From Rhodobacterales bacterium (lineage in GTDB: Bacteria > Pseudomonadota > Alphaproteobacteria > Rhodobacterales > Rhodobacteraceae), in NCBI GenBank assembly GCA_026400355.1, contig JAPLPE010000021.1:62001-126000 (forward strand): a stretch of 64,000 bases of DNA, read 5' to 3'. The translations under genes and the position numbers were made by a program. The notes beneath the pieces are model-generated. The model worked only from the letters and a program-made list of their open reading frames with translations. It made no database searches and was not told where the DNA came from. Numbering within the stretch: the stretch's first letter is position 1; every line of letters starts with the position of its first letter. Shown in pieces: positions 11,050-19,083 of this stretch.

Positions 11050-12303
11050 ATGCCATCCCTGTGCCGCGACTGTCTGACCACTTTCGAGACGGGCAAGCGT
11101 TGCCCCGCCTGCCGGTCGCCGCGTGTCACGGCGCATCCCGAACTGTTCGACCTGACGATTGCGCACATGGATTGCGACGCCTTCTTTGCCAGCGTCGAAA
11201 AGCGGGACAATCCTGATCTGGCCGACAAGCCGGTGATCGTGGGCGGTGGCCAGCGGGGGGTCGTGTCGACGGCCTGTTATCTGGCGCGGATCAAGGGCGT
11301 GCGGTCGGCGATGCCTATGTTTCAGGCGCTGAAACTGTGCCCGGATGCGGTGGTCGTAAAGCCCCGGTTTGACGCATATGTAGAGGCATCGCGGGCGATC
11401 CGGGCGATGATGGACGAACTGACCCCCGTGGTGCAGCCCTTGTCTCTTGATGAGGCGTTCATGGACCTGTCGGGGACGGAGCGGCTGCATGGTGCGCCGC
11501 CTGCGGTGATGCTGGCGCGACTTGTGAAGCGGATGAAGGACGAGGTCGGGCTGACCGGGTCCATCGGCCTGTCACATAACAAGTTTCTGGCCAAGGTCGC
11601 CTCGGACCTTGACAAGCCGAGGGGCTTTTCGGTCATTGGTCGGGCCGAAACGACGGATTTCCTGCGCGAAAAGCCCGTGCGGCTGATCTGGGGGATCGGA
11701 CCTTCCGCGCAGGAGCAACTGGAAGCGGCAGGGATCAGGACATTCGCGGACCTGTTGCGCTGGGAAAGGCGCGATCTGCATGCGCGGTTCGGGGGCATGG
11801 GCGAAAGGCTGTGGCATCTGGCGCGGGGCGAGGATGCGCGCCGGGTCGAGGCGCATGAGCCGGTAAAGGGCCTGTCGAATGAGACGACCTTTCACGAGGA
11901 TACGGCGGATGTGGACATCCTTGACGGGCATATCTGGCGGATGGCCGAAAAGGTCTCCTCCCGCGCCAAGGCGCGTGATCTGGCCGGGCGCGTGGTGACG
12001 CTGAAGCTCAAACGGGCGAACCACACGCTGATCTCGAAACGGCAAAGCCTGCGGCATCCGACCCAGATCGCCGACACGATCTACCGCGTGGCGCGGGGCC
12101 TGTTCGATCAGGTGGGCGAGGCGGGGCCGTACCGCCTGCTTGGGGTCGGGATCAGCGAGTTGACCGGGGCCGCGGAGGCCGACCGCGAAGGCGATCTCCT
12201 GGACCCCGATGCCGGGAAACGGGCCGAGGTGGAGCGCGCGGCGGATGCGATCCGCGCACGGTTCGGCAAGGATGCGATCGTGAAGGGGCGGTCGTTGCGG
12301 TAA
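11050..12303 (+). CDS. dinB: DNA polymerase IV (Y-family) with N-terminal zinc finger
   Basis: A 417-aa Y-family translesion polymerase. The catalytic region starts at about residue 36 with AHMDCDAFFASVE (Asp41 and Asp43), and the second carboxylate site is SLDEAFMD (Asp134, Glu135). Helix-hairpin-helix-like WGIGPSAQEQLEAAGI and a little-finger domain follow. The first 25 residues carry Cys5, Cys8, Cys18 and Cys21 in a CxxC-x9-CxxC arrangement, a small zinc-ribbon-like extension absent from E. coli DinB and seen in rhodobacterial homologues. The C-terminal beta-clamp motif is not obvious. Confidence 0.92.
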   Translation: MPSLCRDCLTTFETGKRCPACRSPRVTAHPELFDLTIAHMDCDAFFASVEKRDNPDLADKPVIVGGGQRGVVSTACYLARIKGVRSAMPMFQALKLCPDAVVVKPRFDAYVEASRAIRAMMDELTPVVQPLSLDEAFMDLSGTERLHGAPPAVMLARLVKRMKDEVGLTGSIGLSHNKFLAKVASDLDKPRGFSVIGRAETTDFLREKPVRLIWGIGPSAQEQLEAAGIRTFADLLRWERRDLHARFGGMGERLWHLARGEDARRVEAHEPVKGLSNETTFHEDTADVDILDGHIWRMAEKVSSRAKARDLAGRVVTLKLKRANHTLISKRQSLRHPTQIADTIYRVARGLFDQVGEAGPYRLLGVGISELTGAAEADREGDLLDPDAGKRAEVERAADAIRARFGKDAIVKGRSLR

Positions 12304-12481
12304 GTTTTGCACGATCATCCTTGGGATGGGCTGCGGATTCCCTCGAAAGGATCTTCCAGAACTCTTCGAAGCGTCTTGAGCGCGCCAGTCTGGCCAAAGG
12401 ACGGCCTTCCGATGGTTGCGCAATCTGGCTTTTCGCTCTAGAATGAATTGGGGTCTTTGATCAAAGGGAGGGCCGCTCTTC

Positions 12482-12547
12482 ATGTTTCGCAGCGGTCATC
12501 TGAGTTACGGACCTGTTCCTGCCCTGCAAATCCGTTTGCAGGGCTGA
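12482..12547 (+). CDS. Candidate 21-codon leader peptide upstream of the ABC-F gene
   Basis: A short reading frame (ATG to TGA) begins 9 bases after a strong GGGAGGG Shine-Dalgarno sequence and encodes MFRSGHLSYGPVPALQIRLQ plus a final Gly. Its last codons lie inside a perfect 10-bp inverted repeat (12521-12544), and the ABC-F start is about 100 bases further on. This layout resembles ribosome-stalling attenuators that control some ABC-F genes, but no such leader is known to me for this family. The peptide contains a PVP run that could slow translation. Evidence is position and ribosome binding site only. Confidence 0.4.
   Translation: MFRSGHLSYGPVPALQIRLQG
12521..12544 (+). promoter_or_regulatory. 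Perfect 10-bp hairpin inside the ABC-F 5' region
   Basis: GCCCTGCAAA and TTTGCAGGGC form a perfect 10-bp stem closed by a TCCG tetraloop of the UNCG type in RNA. No T-run follows, so it is not a standard terminator. It overlaps the end of the 21-codon leader, so ribosomes reading the leader would unfold it. The rest of 12304-12643 shows no other gene. Confidence 0.55.
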
Positions 12548-12643
12548 TCCGGGACCACAATCAAACCTCCCCTCCGGTCAGCCTGTCTGTCCGCGCCACA
12601 TGGCGCAACCTTTGCCCCCACCGGGCCTGACACGAGACCTGAC

Positions 12644-14164
12644 ATGACACTCATCACTTTGCGTTCGCTTGGCGTGACCCTTGGTGCGCCGCTTTTCGCT
12701 GACCTGTCCCTGACCATCGGCAAGGGGGACCGGATCGGCCTTGTTGCGGCCAACGGGCGGGGGAAATCGACGCTGTTGCGTTGCATCGCAGGAACGGGTG
12801 AGCCTACGACGGGCGATGTGACCCGGGCGCGGGGGACGCGGGTGGGGCTGGTGGAACAGGAGATCCCGCCGGGCCTTCTGGACCGGACGCTTTACGGCGC
12901 GGTGCTGTCGGCTTTGCCACCAGATCAGGCCGAGGAAGAAGGCTGGCGCGTCGATATCGCACTGGACGATCTGGAGATCCCGGCCGAGTTCCGCGAACGC
13001 CCCCTGCAGGCGCTGAGTGGCGGTTGGCAGCGGCTGGCCATGCTGGCGCGGGTCTGGGTGACGGAGCCGGACGCGCTGTTGATGGACGAGCCCACCAACC
13101 ACCTTGACCTTGACCGGATCGGACGGCTGCAACGCTGGATCGCCGCGCTGCCCCGCGATGTGCCGGTGATGGTGGCAAGTCACGACCGGGCGTTTCTGGA
13201 TGCCGTCACCACCCGGACACTGTTCCTGCGGGCCGAGCGGAGCCAGGTCTTTGCCCTTCCCTATTCCCGCGCGCGGGAGGCGCTCGACGAGGCGGATGCG
13301 GCCGAGGCGCGGCGGTTCGGGAATGATCTCAAACAGGCCAGCCAGTTGCGGCGGCAGGCGGCCAAGCTCAAGAACATCGGCATCAATTCGGGCAGTGATC
13401 TTCTGGTGGTAAAGACCAAGCAGCTGACCGAGCGGGCCGAGAAGATCGAGGAGGCCGCCCGGCCCTCGCATCAGGAGCGGAGTGCGGGGGCGATCCGGCT
13501 GGGCAACAGCGGAAGCCACGCGAAGGCGCTGCTCACGCTGGACGATGCGGCGGTGACGGCGCCGGACGGGCGGCTGTTGTTCCGGACGGGCAAGGTCTGG
13601 ATCGGGCAGGGCGACCGGATCGTCGTACTGGGGCGCAACGGCGCGGGCAAATCGCAACTGGTGGGGATGATCCTGCGGGCGATCCGGGGCGAGGCGGGGG
13701 CGATCCGGGCGGCGCCTTCGGTGGTGCTGGGGGCCAGCGATCAGGAGTTGACGCAACTGGCCGGGGACAGGACACCCTTCGACGCCATTACCCGGCGGTT
13801 CGACGTGGGCGATCAGCGGGCCAAGGCGCTGCTGGCCGGGGCGGGGATGGACATGGCGTTGCAGCAAAGCCCGATCAAGGCGCTTTCGGGCGGGCAGAAG
13901 GCGCGGCTTGCCATGCTGGTGCTGCGGCTGGAGCAGCCCAACTTCTATGTGCTGGACGAACCCACGAACCATCTGGATATCGAAGGGCAGGAGGCACTGG
14001 AGCGGGAACTGACCGCACATGGGGCCAGTTGTTTGCTGGTCAGCCACGACAGGAGTTTCGTGCGGGCGGTCGGGAACCGGTTCTGGCTGATCGACCGGAA
14101 AAGGCTGGTCGAGGTCGAGGGGCCGGAGGCGTATTTTGTCGAGGTTCTGGGGGGTGGGGCATAG
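12644..14164 (+). CDS. ABC-F family ATP-binding protein
   Basis: A 506-aa soluble protein with two ABC domains and no membrane segments, the ABC-F pattern of ribosome-associated translation factors. Domain 1 has a Walker A ANGRGKST (36-43), signature LSGGW and Walker B LLMDEPTNHLD; domain 2 has GRNGAGKS (about 326), LSGGQ and YVLDEPTNHLD. The charged linker with LRRQAAKLKNIGI and an EKIEEAARPS segment lies between, where ABC-F proteins carry their P-site interaction motif. It differs in length from Uup and EttA, so I give no symbol. The Arg in the first Walker A and Trp in the first signature are small deviations. A leader ORF and hairpin precede it. Confidence 0.85.
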   Translation: MTLITLRSLGVTLGAPLFADLSLTIGKGDRIGLVAANGRGKSTLLRCIAGTGEPTTGDVTRARGTRVGLVEQEIPPGLLDRTLYGAVLSALPPDQAEEEGWRVDIALDDLEIPAEFRERPLQALSGGWQRLAMLARVWVTEPDALLMDEPTNHLDLDRIGRLQRWIAALPRDVPVMVASHDRAFLDAVTTRTLFLRAERSQVFALPYSRAREALDEADAAEARRFGNDLKQASQLRRQAAKLKNIGINSGSDLLVVKTKQLTERAEKIEEAARPSHQERSAGAIRLGNSGSHAKALLTLDDAAVTAPDGRLLFRTGKVWIGQGDRIVVLGRNGAGKSQLVGMILRAIRGEAGAIRAAPSVVLGASDQELTQLAGDRTPFDAITRRFDVGDQRAKALLAGAGMDMALQQSPIKALSGGQKARLAMLVLRLEQPNFYVLDEPTNHLDIEGQEALERELTAHGASCLLVSHDRSFVRAVGNRFWLIDRKRLVEVEGPEAYFVEVLGGGA

Positions 14165-14182
14165 GGTGAAGCCTGTGGCTGG

Positions 14183-14230
14183 CCACCGGGGCGCTGCCCC
14201 GGACCCCGAGGTACTTCAGCGACAAGGAAG
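14183..14230. repeat. Dispersed GC-rich intergenic repeat, copy A
   Basis: Sequence after the ABC-F gene contains CCGGGGCGCTGCCCCGGA, an internal palindrome, followed by CCCCGAGGTACTTCAGCGAC. It shares the core TGCCCCGGACCCCG-G-TA with 17436-17483, where a similar tail ends in CAGAAGAAG. Both lie just after gene ends, as repeated extragenic palindromes do. Confidence 0.55.
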
Positions 14231-14323
14231 CTTGGGGGGAGTGGCGCAGGTGGAAGGTGCCCCGTGATCTTGCGGATGGGGATTAGCCTTGCCAAGACAA
14301 GGCGGGGCAGGGAAAGATCGGCC

Positions 14324-14686
14324 ATGAGTGAAGACAGCCCGATCTTTCTGCGCCTGAACTTTGACGGGCGCCCCCGGTTCGGGCCGGGGAAGGCTGCGCT
14401 TCTTGAAGTCATCCGTGATCAGGGGTCGATCACCCGGGCCGGCAAGGCAATGGGTATGAGCTACAAGCGGGCCTGGTCGCTGGTCGAAGAGATGAACGGC
14501 ATGTTCGCGGAACCACTCGTGGAAAGTTCGCGTGGCGGGGCAGACGGGGGCGGGGCGCGGCTGACGCAAGCCGGGGTGACCGTTCTCGCGGCCTACCGGG
14601 CGTTGGAGCAGAAGGCGGCCGAGGCGGGTGTGGCAGAGATGGCCGTGTTGCGGGGGCTTCTGGGCGATATGTCTGAACGGCGATAA
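14324..14686 (+). CDS. ModE-like molybdenum-responsive regulator, DNA-binding domain only
   Basis: A 120-aa protein matching the N-terminal winged-helix domain of ModE: LRLNFDGRPRFGPGKAALLEVIRDQGSITRAGKAMGMSYKRAWSLVEEMN is spread over residues 9-60, with the turn at GSITRAGKAMGMSYKRAW. Full ModE has two C-terminal molybdate-binding (TOBE/Mop) domains; here only about 60 residues follow, so molybdate sensing in the classical way is not possible. It precedes modABC on the same strand by about 70 bp and likely controls them (inference). The ATG at 14324 follows GGAAAG by about 8 bases. Confidence 0.8.
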   Translation: MSEDSPIFLRLNFDGRPRFGPGKAALLEVIRDQGSITRAGKAMGMSYKRAWSLVEEMNGMFAEPLVESSRGGADGGGARLTQAGVTVLAAYRALEQKAAEAGVAEMAVLRGLLGDMSERR

Positions 14687-14754
14687 CGCTTGCTCGGGGT
14701 GGGGGTCTGAGTGTTATATCCAGTCAAGCATATCGGTTGCCATAGGTCGGGCAC

Positions 14755-15516
14755 ATGGGGTTTTCGCGTTCTGTCATTCTGGCTGCGGCCCTGGCCGCGC
14801 TGCCCCATCTGGTGCAGGCTGGTGAGGTGACGGTCTTTGCGGCGGCGAGCCTCAAGACCGCGCTGGACGAAATTGCAGCGGACTGGCAGGGCAAGACGGG
14901 GAATACCGTCAGCATATCCTACGCCGGGTCGTCGCAGCTTGCGCAGCAGATCGAGGCCGGGGCGCCTGCGGATATCTTCATTTCGGCAGCCGTGAACTGG
15001 ATGGACACGCTTGAGGCGGCTGGCCGGATCGTGCCGGACAGCCGCGTGGACCTTCTGGGCAATACGCTTGTGATGGTGGCCCATGGTCAGGGCGCAGCAC
15101 CGGTTGAAATCGGGCCGGGGCTTGATCTGGCGGGGCTGCTGGCAGGTGGGAAAATGGCCATGGCGCTGGTCGATTCCGTGCCGGCGGGGGTCTATGGCAA
15201 GGAGGCACTGACGACGCTTGGCCTGTGGCCCTCGGTCGAGGGATCGGTGGCGCAGACGGACAATGTGCGCGCGGCGCTTGACCTCGTGGCATTGGGCGAG
15301 GCACCCTTTGGCATCGTCTATGGGTCGGACGCGATGGCCGAGCCGGACGTCACGGCCGTCGGCATGTTCCCGCAGGACAGCCACAAGCCCATCGTCTATC
15401 CCGCTGCCCTGATCGCAGAGCGGGACAATCCTGACGCGGCCGCGTTTCTTGACCACCTCTCCTTGGACGCGGCCAGGGCGGTGTTCGAAGCGCAAGGCTT
15501 TACCTTTCTGCCCTGA
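14755..15516 (+). CDS. modA: Molybdate ABC transporter substrate-binding protein
   Basis: A 253-aa periplasmic protein with a signal peptide (residues 1-22, ending LVQA). The mature start GEVTVFAAASLKTALDEIA, with the ligand-contacting Ser after AAA, and YAGSSQLAQQIEAGAPADIFISA are the ModA fingerprints for oxyanion binding. VPAGVYGKEAL and GEAPFGIVYGSDA complete the second lobe. It is followed by modB 37 bp downstream. The AT-rich stretch at about 14711-14735 just before the gene contains TTATAT and CATATC and is the likely promoter; I could not convince myself of a true Mo-box there. Confidence 0.95.
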   Translation: MGFSRSVILAAALAALPHLVQAGEVTVFAAASLKTALDEIAADWQGKTGNTVSISYAGSSQLAQQIEAGAPADIFISAAVNWMDTLEAAGRIVPDSRVDLLGNTLVMVAHGQGAAPVEIGPGLDLAGLLAGGKMAMALVDSVPAGVYGKEALTTLGLWPSVEGSVAQTDNVRAALDLVALGEAPFGIVYGSDAMAEPDVTAVGMFPQDSHKPIVYPAALIAERDNPDAAAFLDHLSLDAARAVFEAQGFTFLP

Positions 15517-15553
15517 CCTGCTGGTGTCGGCGCTGTGCCGAATGTGAGGACCG

Positions 15554-16252
15554 ATGGCCGACTGGCTGAGCCCCGAAGCGTGGACTGCCGTGCGTCTGTC
15601 GCTGTGTGTGGCGTTCTGGGCCGTGGTCTGGACCCTTCCCCTGGGGATTGCCGTCGCATGGCTGCTGGCCCGTCGGGAGTTTCCCGGCAAGGCTTTGCTG
15701 AACGGGATCGTACTCTTGCCGCTGATCCTGCCGCCGGTGGTGACGGGGTATCTCCTTCTGCTCAGCTTTGGCACACGTGGGCCGGTCGGCGGGTTCCTGC
15801 AGGAAAAGTTCGGGATCGTCTTTGCCTTTCGCTGGACGGGGGCGGCGTTGGCAGCGGGGATCATGGCGTTTCCGCTGATGGTGCGCGCAATCCGCCTGTC
15901 GATCGAGGCGGCAGACCGCAGGCTGGAACAGGCGGCCGGGACGCTGGGGGCGTCGCCCGTCTGGGTGTTCCTGACGGTGACGCTGCCGCTGATCCTGCCG
16001 GGGATCATTGCGGGGGCGATCCTGGCCTTTGCCAAGGCGATGGGAGAGTTCGGGGCCACGATCACCTTTGTGAGCAACATTCCCGGGCAGACGCAGACGC
16101 TGCCTTCAGCCATCTACGCCTTTCTGCAGGTGCCGGGCGGGTATGAGGCGGCGTTCCGGCTGGTCCTGATCGCGGTGCTGGTGTCGATGGGGGCGGTCCT
16201 TTTGTCGGAATGGGTCGCGCAGGTCGTGGCCCGGCGGATCGGGGGCGGGTGA
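15554..16252 (+). CDS. modB: Molybdate ABC transporter permease
   Basis: A 232-aa inner-membrane protein with about five to six transmembrane helices. The BPD_transp_1/EAA loop that contacts the ATPase is EQAAGTLGASPVWVFLTVTLPLILPGIIAG near residues 120-155, and FAKAMGEFGATITFVSNIPG is characteristic of ModB/CysTW-type permeases. The stop overlaps the modC start (TGATG), so translation is coupled and the transporter stoichiometry maintained. Confidence 0.95.
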   Translation: MADWLSPEAWTAVRLSLCVAFWAVVWTLPLGIAVAWLLARREFPGKALLNGIVLLPLILPPVVTGYLLLLSFGTRGPVGGFLQEKFGIVFAFRWTGAALAAGIMAFPLMVRAIRLSIEAADRRLEQAAGTLGASPVWVFLTVTLPLILPGIIAGAILAFAKAMGEFGATITFVSNIPGQTQTLPSAIYAFLQVPGGYEAAFRLVLIAVLVSMGAVLLSEWVAQVVARRIGGG

Positions 16253-17325
16253 TGCTGGACGTGGCGGTGCGGCACCGGCTGGGGAATTTCGCGCTGGATG
16301 TGGCGTTCCGCGCGCCACTTGGTTTGACGGCGCTGTTCGGGCGGTCGGGGTCGGGCAAGACGACCGTCGTGAACGCCGTCGCGGGCATCCTGCGGCCTGA
16401 TGCGGGCCGAATTGCGCTGGGCGACAGGGTGCTGTTTGACGAGCGGCTGAACCTGCCGCCATGGAAACGGCGGGTCGGCTATGTGTTTCAGGACAGCCGC
16501 CTGTTCCCGCATCTGACGGTGCGGCAGAACCTGCTCTATGGCCGGTGGTTCGCGCCCAAGGGGGACGGGCCGACACTGGAAACTGTCGTGGACCTGCTCG
16601 GGATCGGGGCGCTGCTGGCGCGGCGGCCGACGCTTTTGTCCGGCGGCGAAAGGCAGCGCGTGGCCATCGGGCGGGCGCTTCTGGCGCGGCCGGAGCTGCT
16701 CCTGATGGACGAACCGCTGGCCGCCATCGACGAGGCACGCAAGGCCGAGGTGCTGCCCTATCTGGAACGCATCCGCGATGCGACGACGGTGCCGGTCCTC
16801 TATGTCAGCCATTCGGTGGCCGAGGTCGCGCGGCTTGCCACGACCGTGGTGCTGATCGACGGCGGCCGGGTGGTGGGCCAAGGGACCGCCGCTGAGGTGC
16901 TGTCCGACCCCGGCAGCGTCGCAGCCCTTGGCCCGCGCGAGATGGGGGCGGTGATCGAAGCGCGCATCGCGGGGCAGGAGGCGGACGGGCTGACGCGGCT
17001 TGATGGTGCGGCGGGGCCGATCCTTGTGCCGCAGGTGGCGGGGGCGGTGGGCACGAGGGTGCGGCTGCGGGTGCAGGCGCAGGACGTGATGATCGCGCTG
17101 AACCGGCCCGAGGGGCTGTCGGCGCTGAACATTCTGCCTGCTGTCGTCCGCGAGGTAAGGATCGGCGACGGCCCCGGCGCATTGGTGCAGCTGTCCGTGG
17201 GGGGCGAGGTGATACTCGCCCGGGTCACCCGCCGGTCGGCCGTGGTGCTGGGTCTTGCGCCGGGTCTGGCCTGCTTTGCCGTGCTCAAGACCGTGGCCAT
17301 CGCGCCCGGCGATATCGGGCGCTGA
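16252..17325 (+). CDS. modC: Molybdate ABC transporter ATP-binding protein
   Basis: A 357-aa ATPase. Walker A GRSGSGKTT is near residue 30, the Q-loop FQDSRLFPHLTV near 80, signature LLSGGERQRVAIGRALL near 125 and Walker B LLLMDEPLAAID near 145. The C-terminal ~65 residues form a Mop/TOBE domain (LRVQAQDVMIALNRPEGLSALNILPA), which in ModC binds molybdate and regulates uptake. The start is the ATG overlapping the modB stop. It completes modABC. Confidence 0.95.
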   Translation: MLDVAVRHRLGNFALDVAFRAPLGLTALFGRSGSGKTTVVNAVAGILRPDAGRIALGDRVLFDERLNLPPWKRRVGYVFQDSRLFPHLTVRQNLLYGRWFAPKGDGPTLETVVDLLGIGALLARRPTLLSGGERQRVAIGRALLARPELLLMDEPLAAIDEARKAEVLPYLERIRDATTVPVLYVSHSVAEVARLATTVVLIDGGRVVGQGTAAEVLSDPGSVAALGPREMGAVIEARIAGQEADGLTRLDGAAGPILVPQVAGAVGTRVRLRVQAQDVMIALNRPEGLSALNILPAVVREVRIGDGPGALVQLSVGGEVILARVTRRSAVVLGLAPGLACFAVLKTVAIAPGDIGR

Positions 17326-17435
17326 GGCGCTTTGTTCCCAGCCTCTTCTGGTCTGAATCATCCCGGAGGTCCGGAGGAAGTGCCTCTGGTGCCGGGCACC
17401 CTTACCACGAATCCCGGTCGGGGGTTCTTGCCGGG

Positions 17436-17483
17436 CCCCCGGTGCTTTGCCCCGGACCCCGGGATAGCTGGAGCCAGAAGAAG
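17436..17483. repeat. Dispersed GC-rich intergenic repeat, copy B
   Basis: Between modC and the convergent hydrolase gene, a GGTGCTTTGCCCCGGACCCC block followed by GGGATAGCTGGAGCCAGAAG shares its core with 14183-14230. The preceding 50 bp are also palindromic (CCCGGTCGGGGG, CCGGGCCCCCGG). It may act as a bidirectional terminator. Confidence 0.55.
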
Positions 17484-17505
17484 CAGCGGGACCTTGTATG
17501 GGAGT

Positions 17506-18336
17506 TCAGTCGATGAAGGCGCGGACGGCGGCGTTGTATTCGTCGGGGGCCTGCAGCATCGCGAAATGGCTGGCCTGCGGCAGGATGACCAGTTGCGCGC
17601 CGGGGATCAGGGCTGCGATCTTTTCGGAATGCGGGCGCAGGATCGCCTCGTCATGTTCGCCCACAACGATCGCCGCGGGCACGGTGATCGCTGCAACCTG
17701 TTCGTCGGTCCAGTTGGGTTGGGTGGCCCACATCTCGGAAATCTGGGCGACGAAGGCATCGAACTGATCCGGGGTCGGCGACATCTTTGCGTAATCGCCG
17801 GCCATCATGGTGATGTAAGATCCGAAAACCGCATCCTCTCCCACTGTCGGATCGACGCCGTCGGTGGTGATGTTGGCGGCCTGCGCAAAAAGATGGTCGA
17901 GCCGTTCGGGTTGGTTCATCGCGATATCAAGGCCGATGATCCCGCCATCCGACCAGCCGACAAGATCAACCTTGTCGATACCAAGAAAGTCGAGAAGGGC
18001 GATGTAGTCCGAGGACATGAGGTCATAGCCGAAAGGCTCTTCCGTCCGGGTGGACCGCCCGTGGCCACGGCTGTCGGCGACGATGACAAGGTGGTCCTTC
18101 ATCAGGTCGGTGACCTGGGCGGACCAGATATCGGCATTGCCAAGGCCGCCGTGGATCAGAAGGACCGGATCGCCCGCGCCAAAGGTGGCATAGTACATCT
18201 CGATCCCGTTCACGGGGGCCATGCCGGTTGAAACCGGCCTGGGCATCGGGCCGGGGGTCGGGACAGACATCCAGCGGTCTTCGGCCAGTGCGGGTGTGGC
18301 AAGGGCCAAGAGCGAGACAAGGGCTACGTTTCGCAT
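17506..18336 (-). CDS. Exported alpha/beta-hydrolase
   Basis: A 276-aa serine hydrolase. A signal peptide covers residues 1-18 (VALVSLLALATPALA), so the enzyme acts in the periplasm or outside. The oxyanion region is LLIHGGLGNADIW, the nucleophile elbow is GWSDGG (GxSxG), the acid is probably the Asp in VVGEHDEA, and the histidine is in LPQASHFAML near the C-terminus. The lid segment around residue 160 is small. It resembles haloalkane dehalogenase-like or esterase families, but the substrate is not predictable. GAGGAA precedes the ATG by about 8 bases. Confidence 0.85.
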   Translation of the reverse strand: MRNVALVSLLALATPALAEDRWMSVPTPGPMPRPVSTGMAPVNGIEMYYATFGAGDPVLLIHGGLGNADIWSAQVTDLMKDHLVIVADSRGHGRSTRTEEPFGYDLMSSDYIALLDFLGIDKVDLVGWSDGGIIGLDIAMNQPERLDHLFAQAANITTDGVDPTVGEDAVFGSYITMMAGDYAKMSPTPDQFDAFVAQISEMWATQPNWTDEQVAAITVPAAIVVGEHDEAILRPHSEKIAALIPGAQLVILPQASHFAMLQAPDEYNAAVRAFID

Positions 18337-18489
18337 GACGGGTTCCTCAATGGGGGGGTACAGGAAGGCTACGGCATCGGGCCCCCTCGGCGCAAGAGTT
18401 GTCATCGGGCGGGGGCTTGAGGATGCGCGACCTGGTCGGGCGCGCACCGCAGCGAGGTTGCGCGACGCGCGAACGAGCGGCCTGTCAGG

Positions 18490-18948
18490 TCACACCGGCA
18501 GCGCAGTCGTCTGTCGTACCGTCCGCAGTGCAAAGGAAGACTGCATCTGCGCCACCCCCGGCAGGGTCGCAAGTGACTTGCGGTGGATGCGGGCAAAATC
18601 CTCGGTATCCATCGCCATGACCTTGAGCAGATAGTCCGCCGAGCCCGACATGAGGTGGCATTCCAGAACCTCGGGTACCCGGGCTACGGCCTTTTCGAAG
18701 GCATCCAGCACTTCGTCCGCCTGTCCGGAGAGGGTGATTTCGACAAAGACGGTCGTATGCCGGCCCATCTTGCGCGGGTTCAGCAGCGCCACATAGCCCG
18801 AGATGAACCCCTCCTCTTCAAGCCGCTGGACCCGCCTGTGGCAGGCCGAGGCCGAAAGGTTCACCCGTTCCGAAAGGTCGGCATTCGACATGCGCCCCTG
18901 TTTCTGCAGCGTTTCGAGTATCCGGCGGTCGATACTGTCCAGATCCAT
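18490..18948 (-). CDS. Lrp/AsnC-family regulator, probable regulator of alanine dehydrogenase
   Basis: A 152-aa Lrp/AsnC protein. The N-terminal helix-turn-helix is SNADLSERVNLSASACHRRVQRLEEEGFI (about residues 20-48), followed by the RAM effector domain with VFVEITLSGQ and GSADYLLKVMAMDTEDF. I chose ATG at 18948; an upstream TTG would leave no room for the GGAGGAG ribosome site, which is 10 bases before the ATG. It is divergent from ald with 135 bp between starts, a standard arrangement for the Lrp-type activators of alanine dehydrogenase (AldR), so ald control is a reasonable inference. Confidence 0.9.
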   Translation of the reverse strand: MDLDSIDRRILETLQKQGRMSNADLSERVNLSASACHRRVQRLEEEGFISGYVALLNPRKMGRHTTVFVEITLSGQADEVLDAFEKAVARVPEVLECHLMSGSADYLLKVMAMDTEDFARIHRKSLATLPGVAQMQSSFALRTVRQTTALPV

Positions 18949-19083
18949 TTCGCGCAAACTCCTCCTGCTTTTTGACTGAATGGCACATGATTCTGCTGTA
19001 TTTCAACTTCAGGGCGGCAGTCTTTGTCAGGACATTGCACCGGCGCTGCGCGATCCTCAACCTGCAACACGTTGGAGGACCCC

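Noticed and set aside
14705-14750. Mo-box upstream of modA
   Set aside because: TTATAT and CATATC are present, but not as the inverted repeat expected for ModE/MopAB sites.
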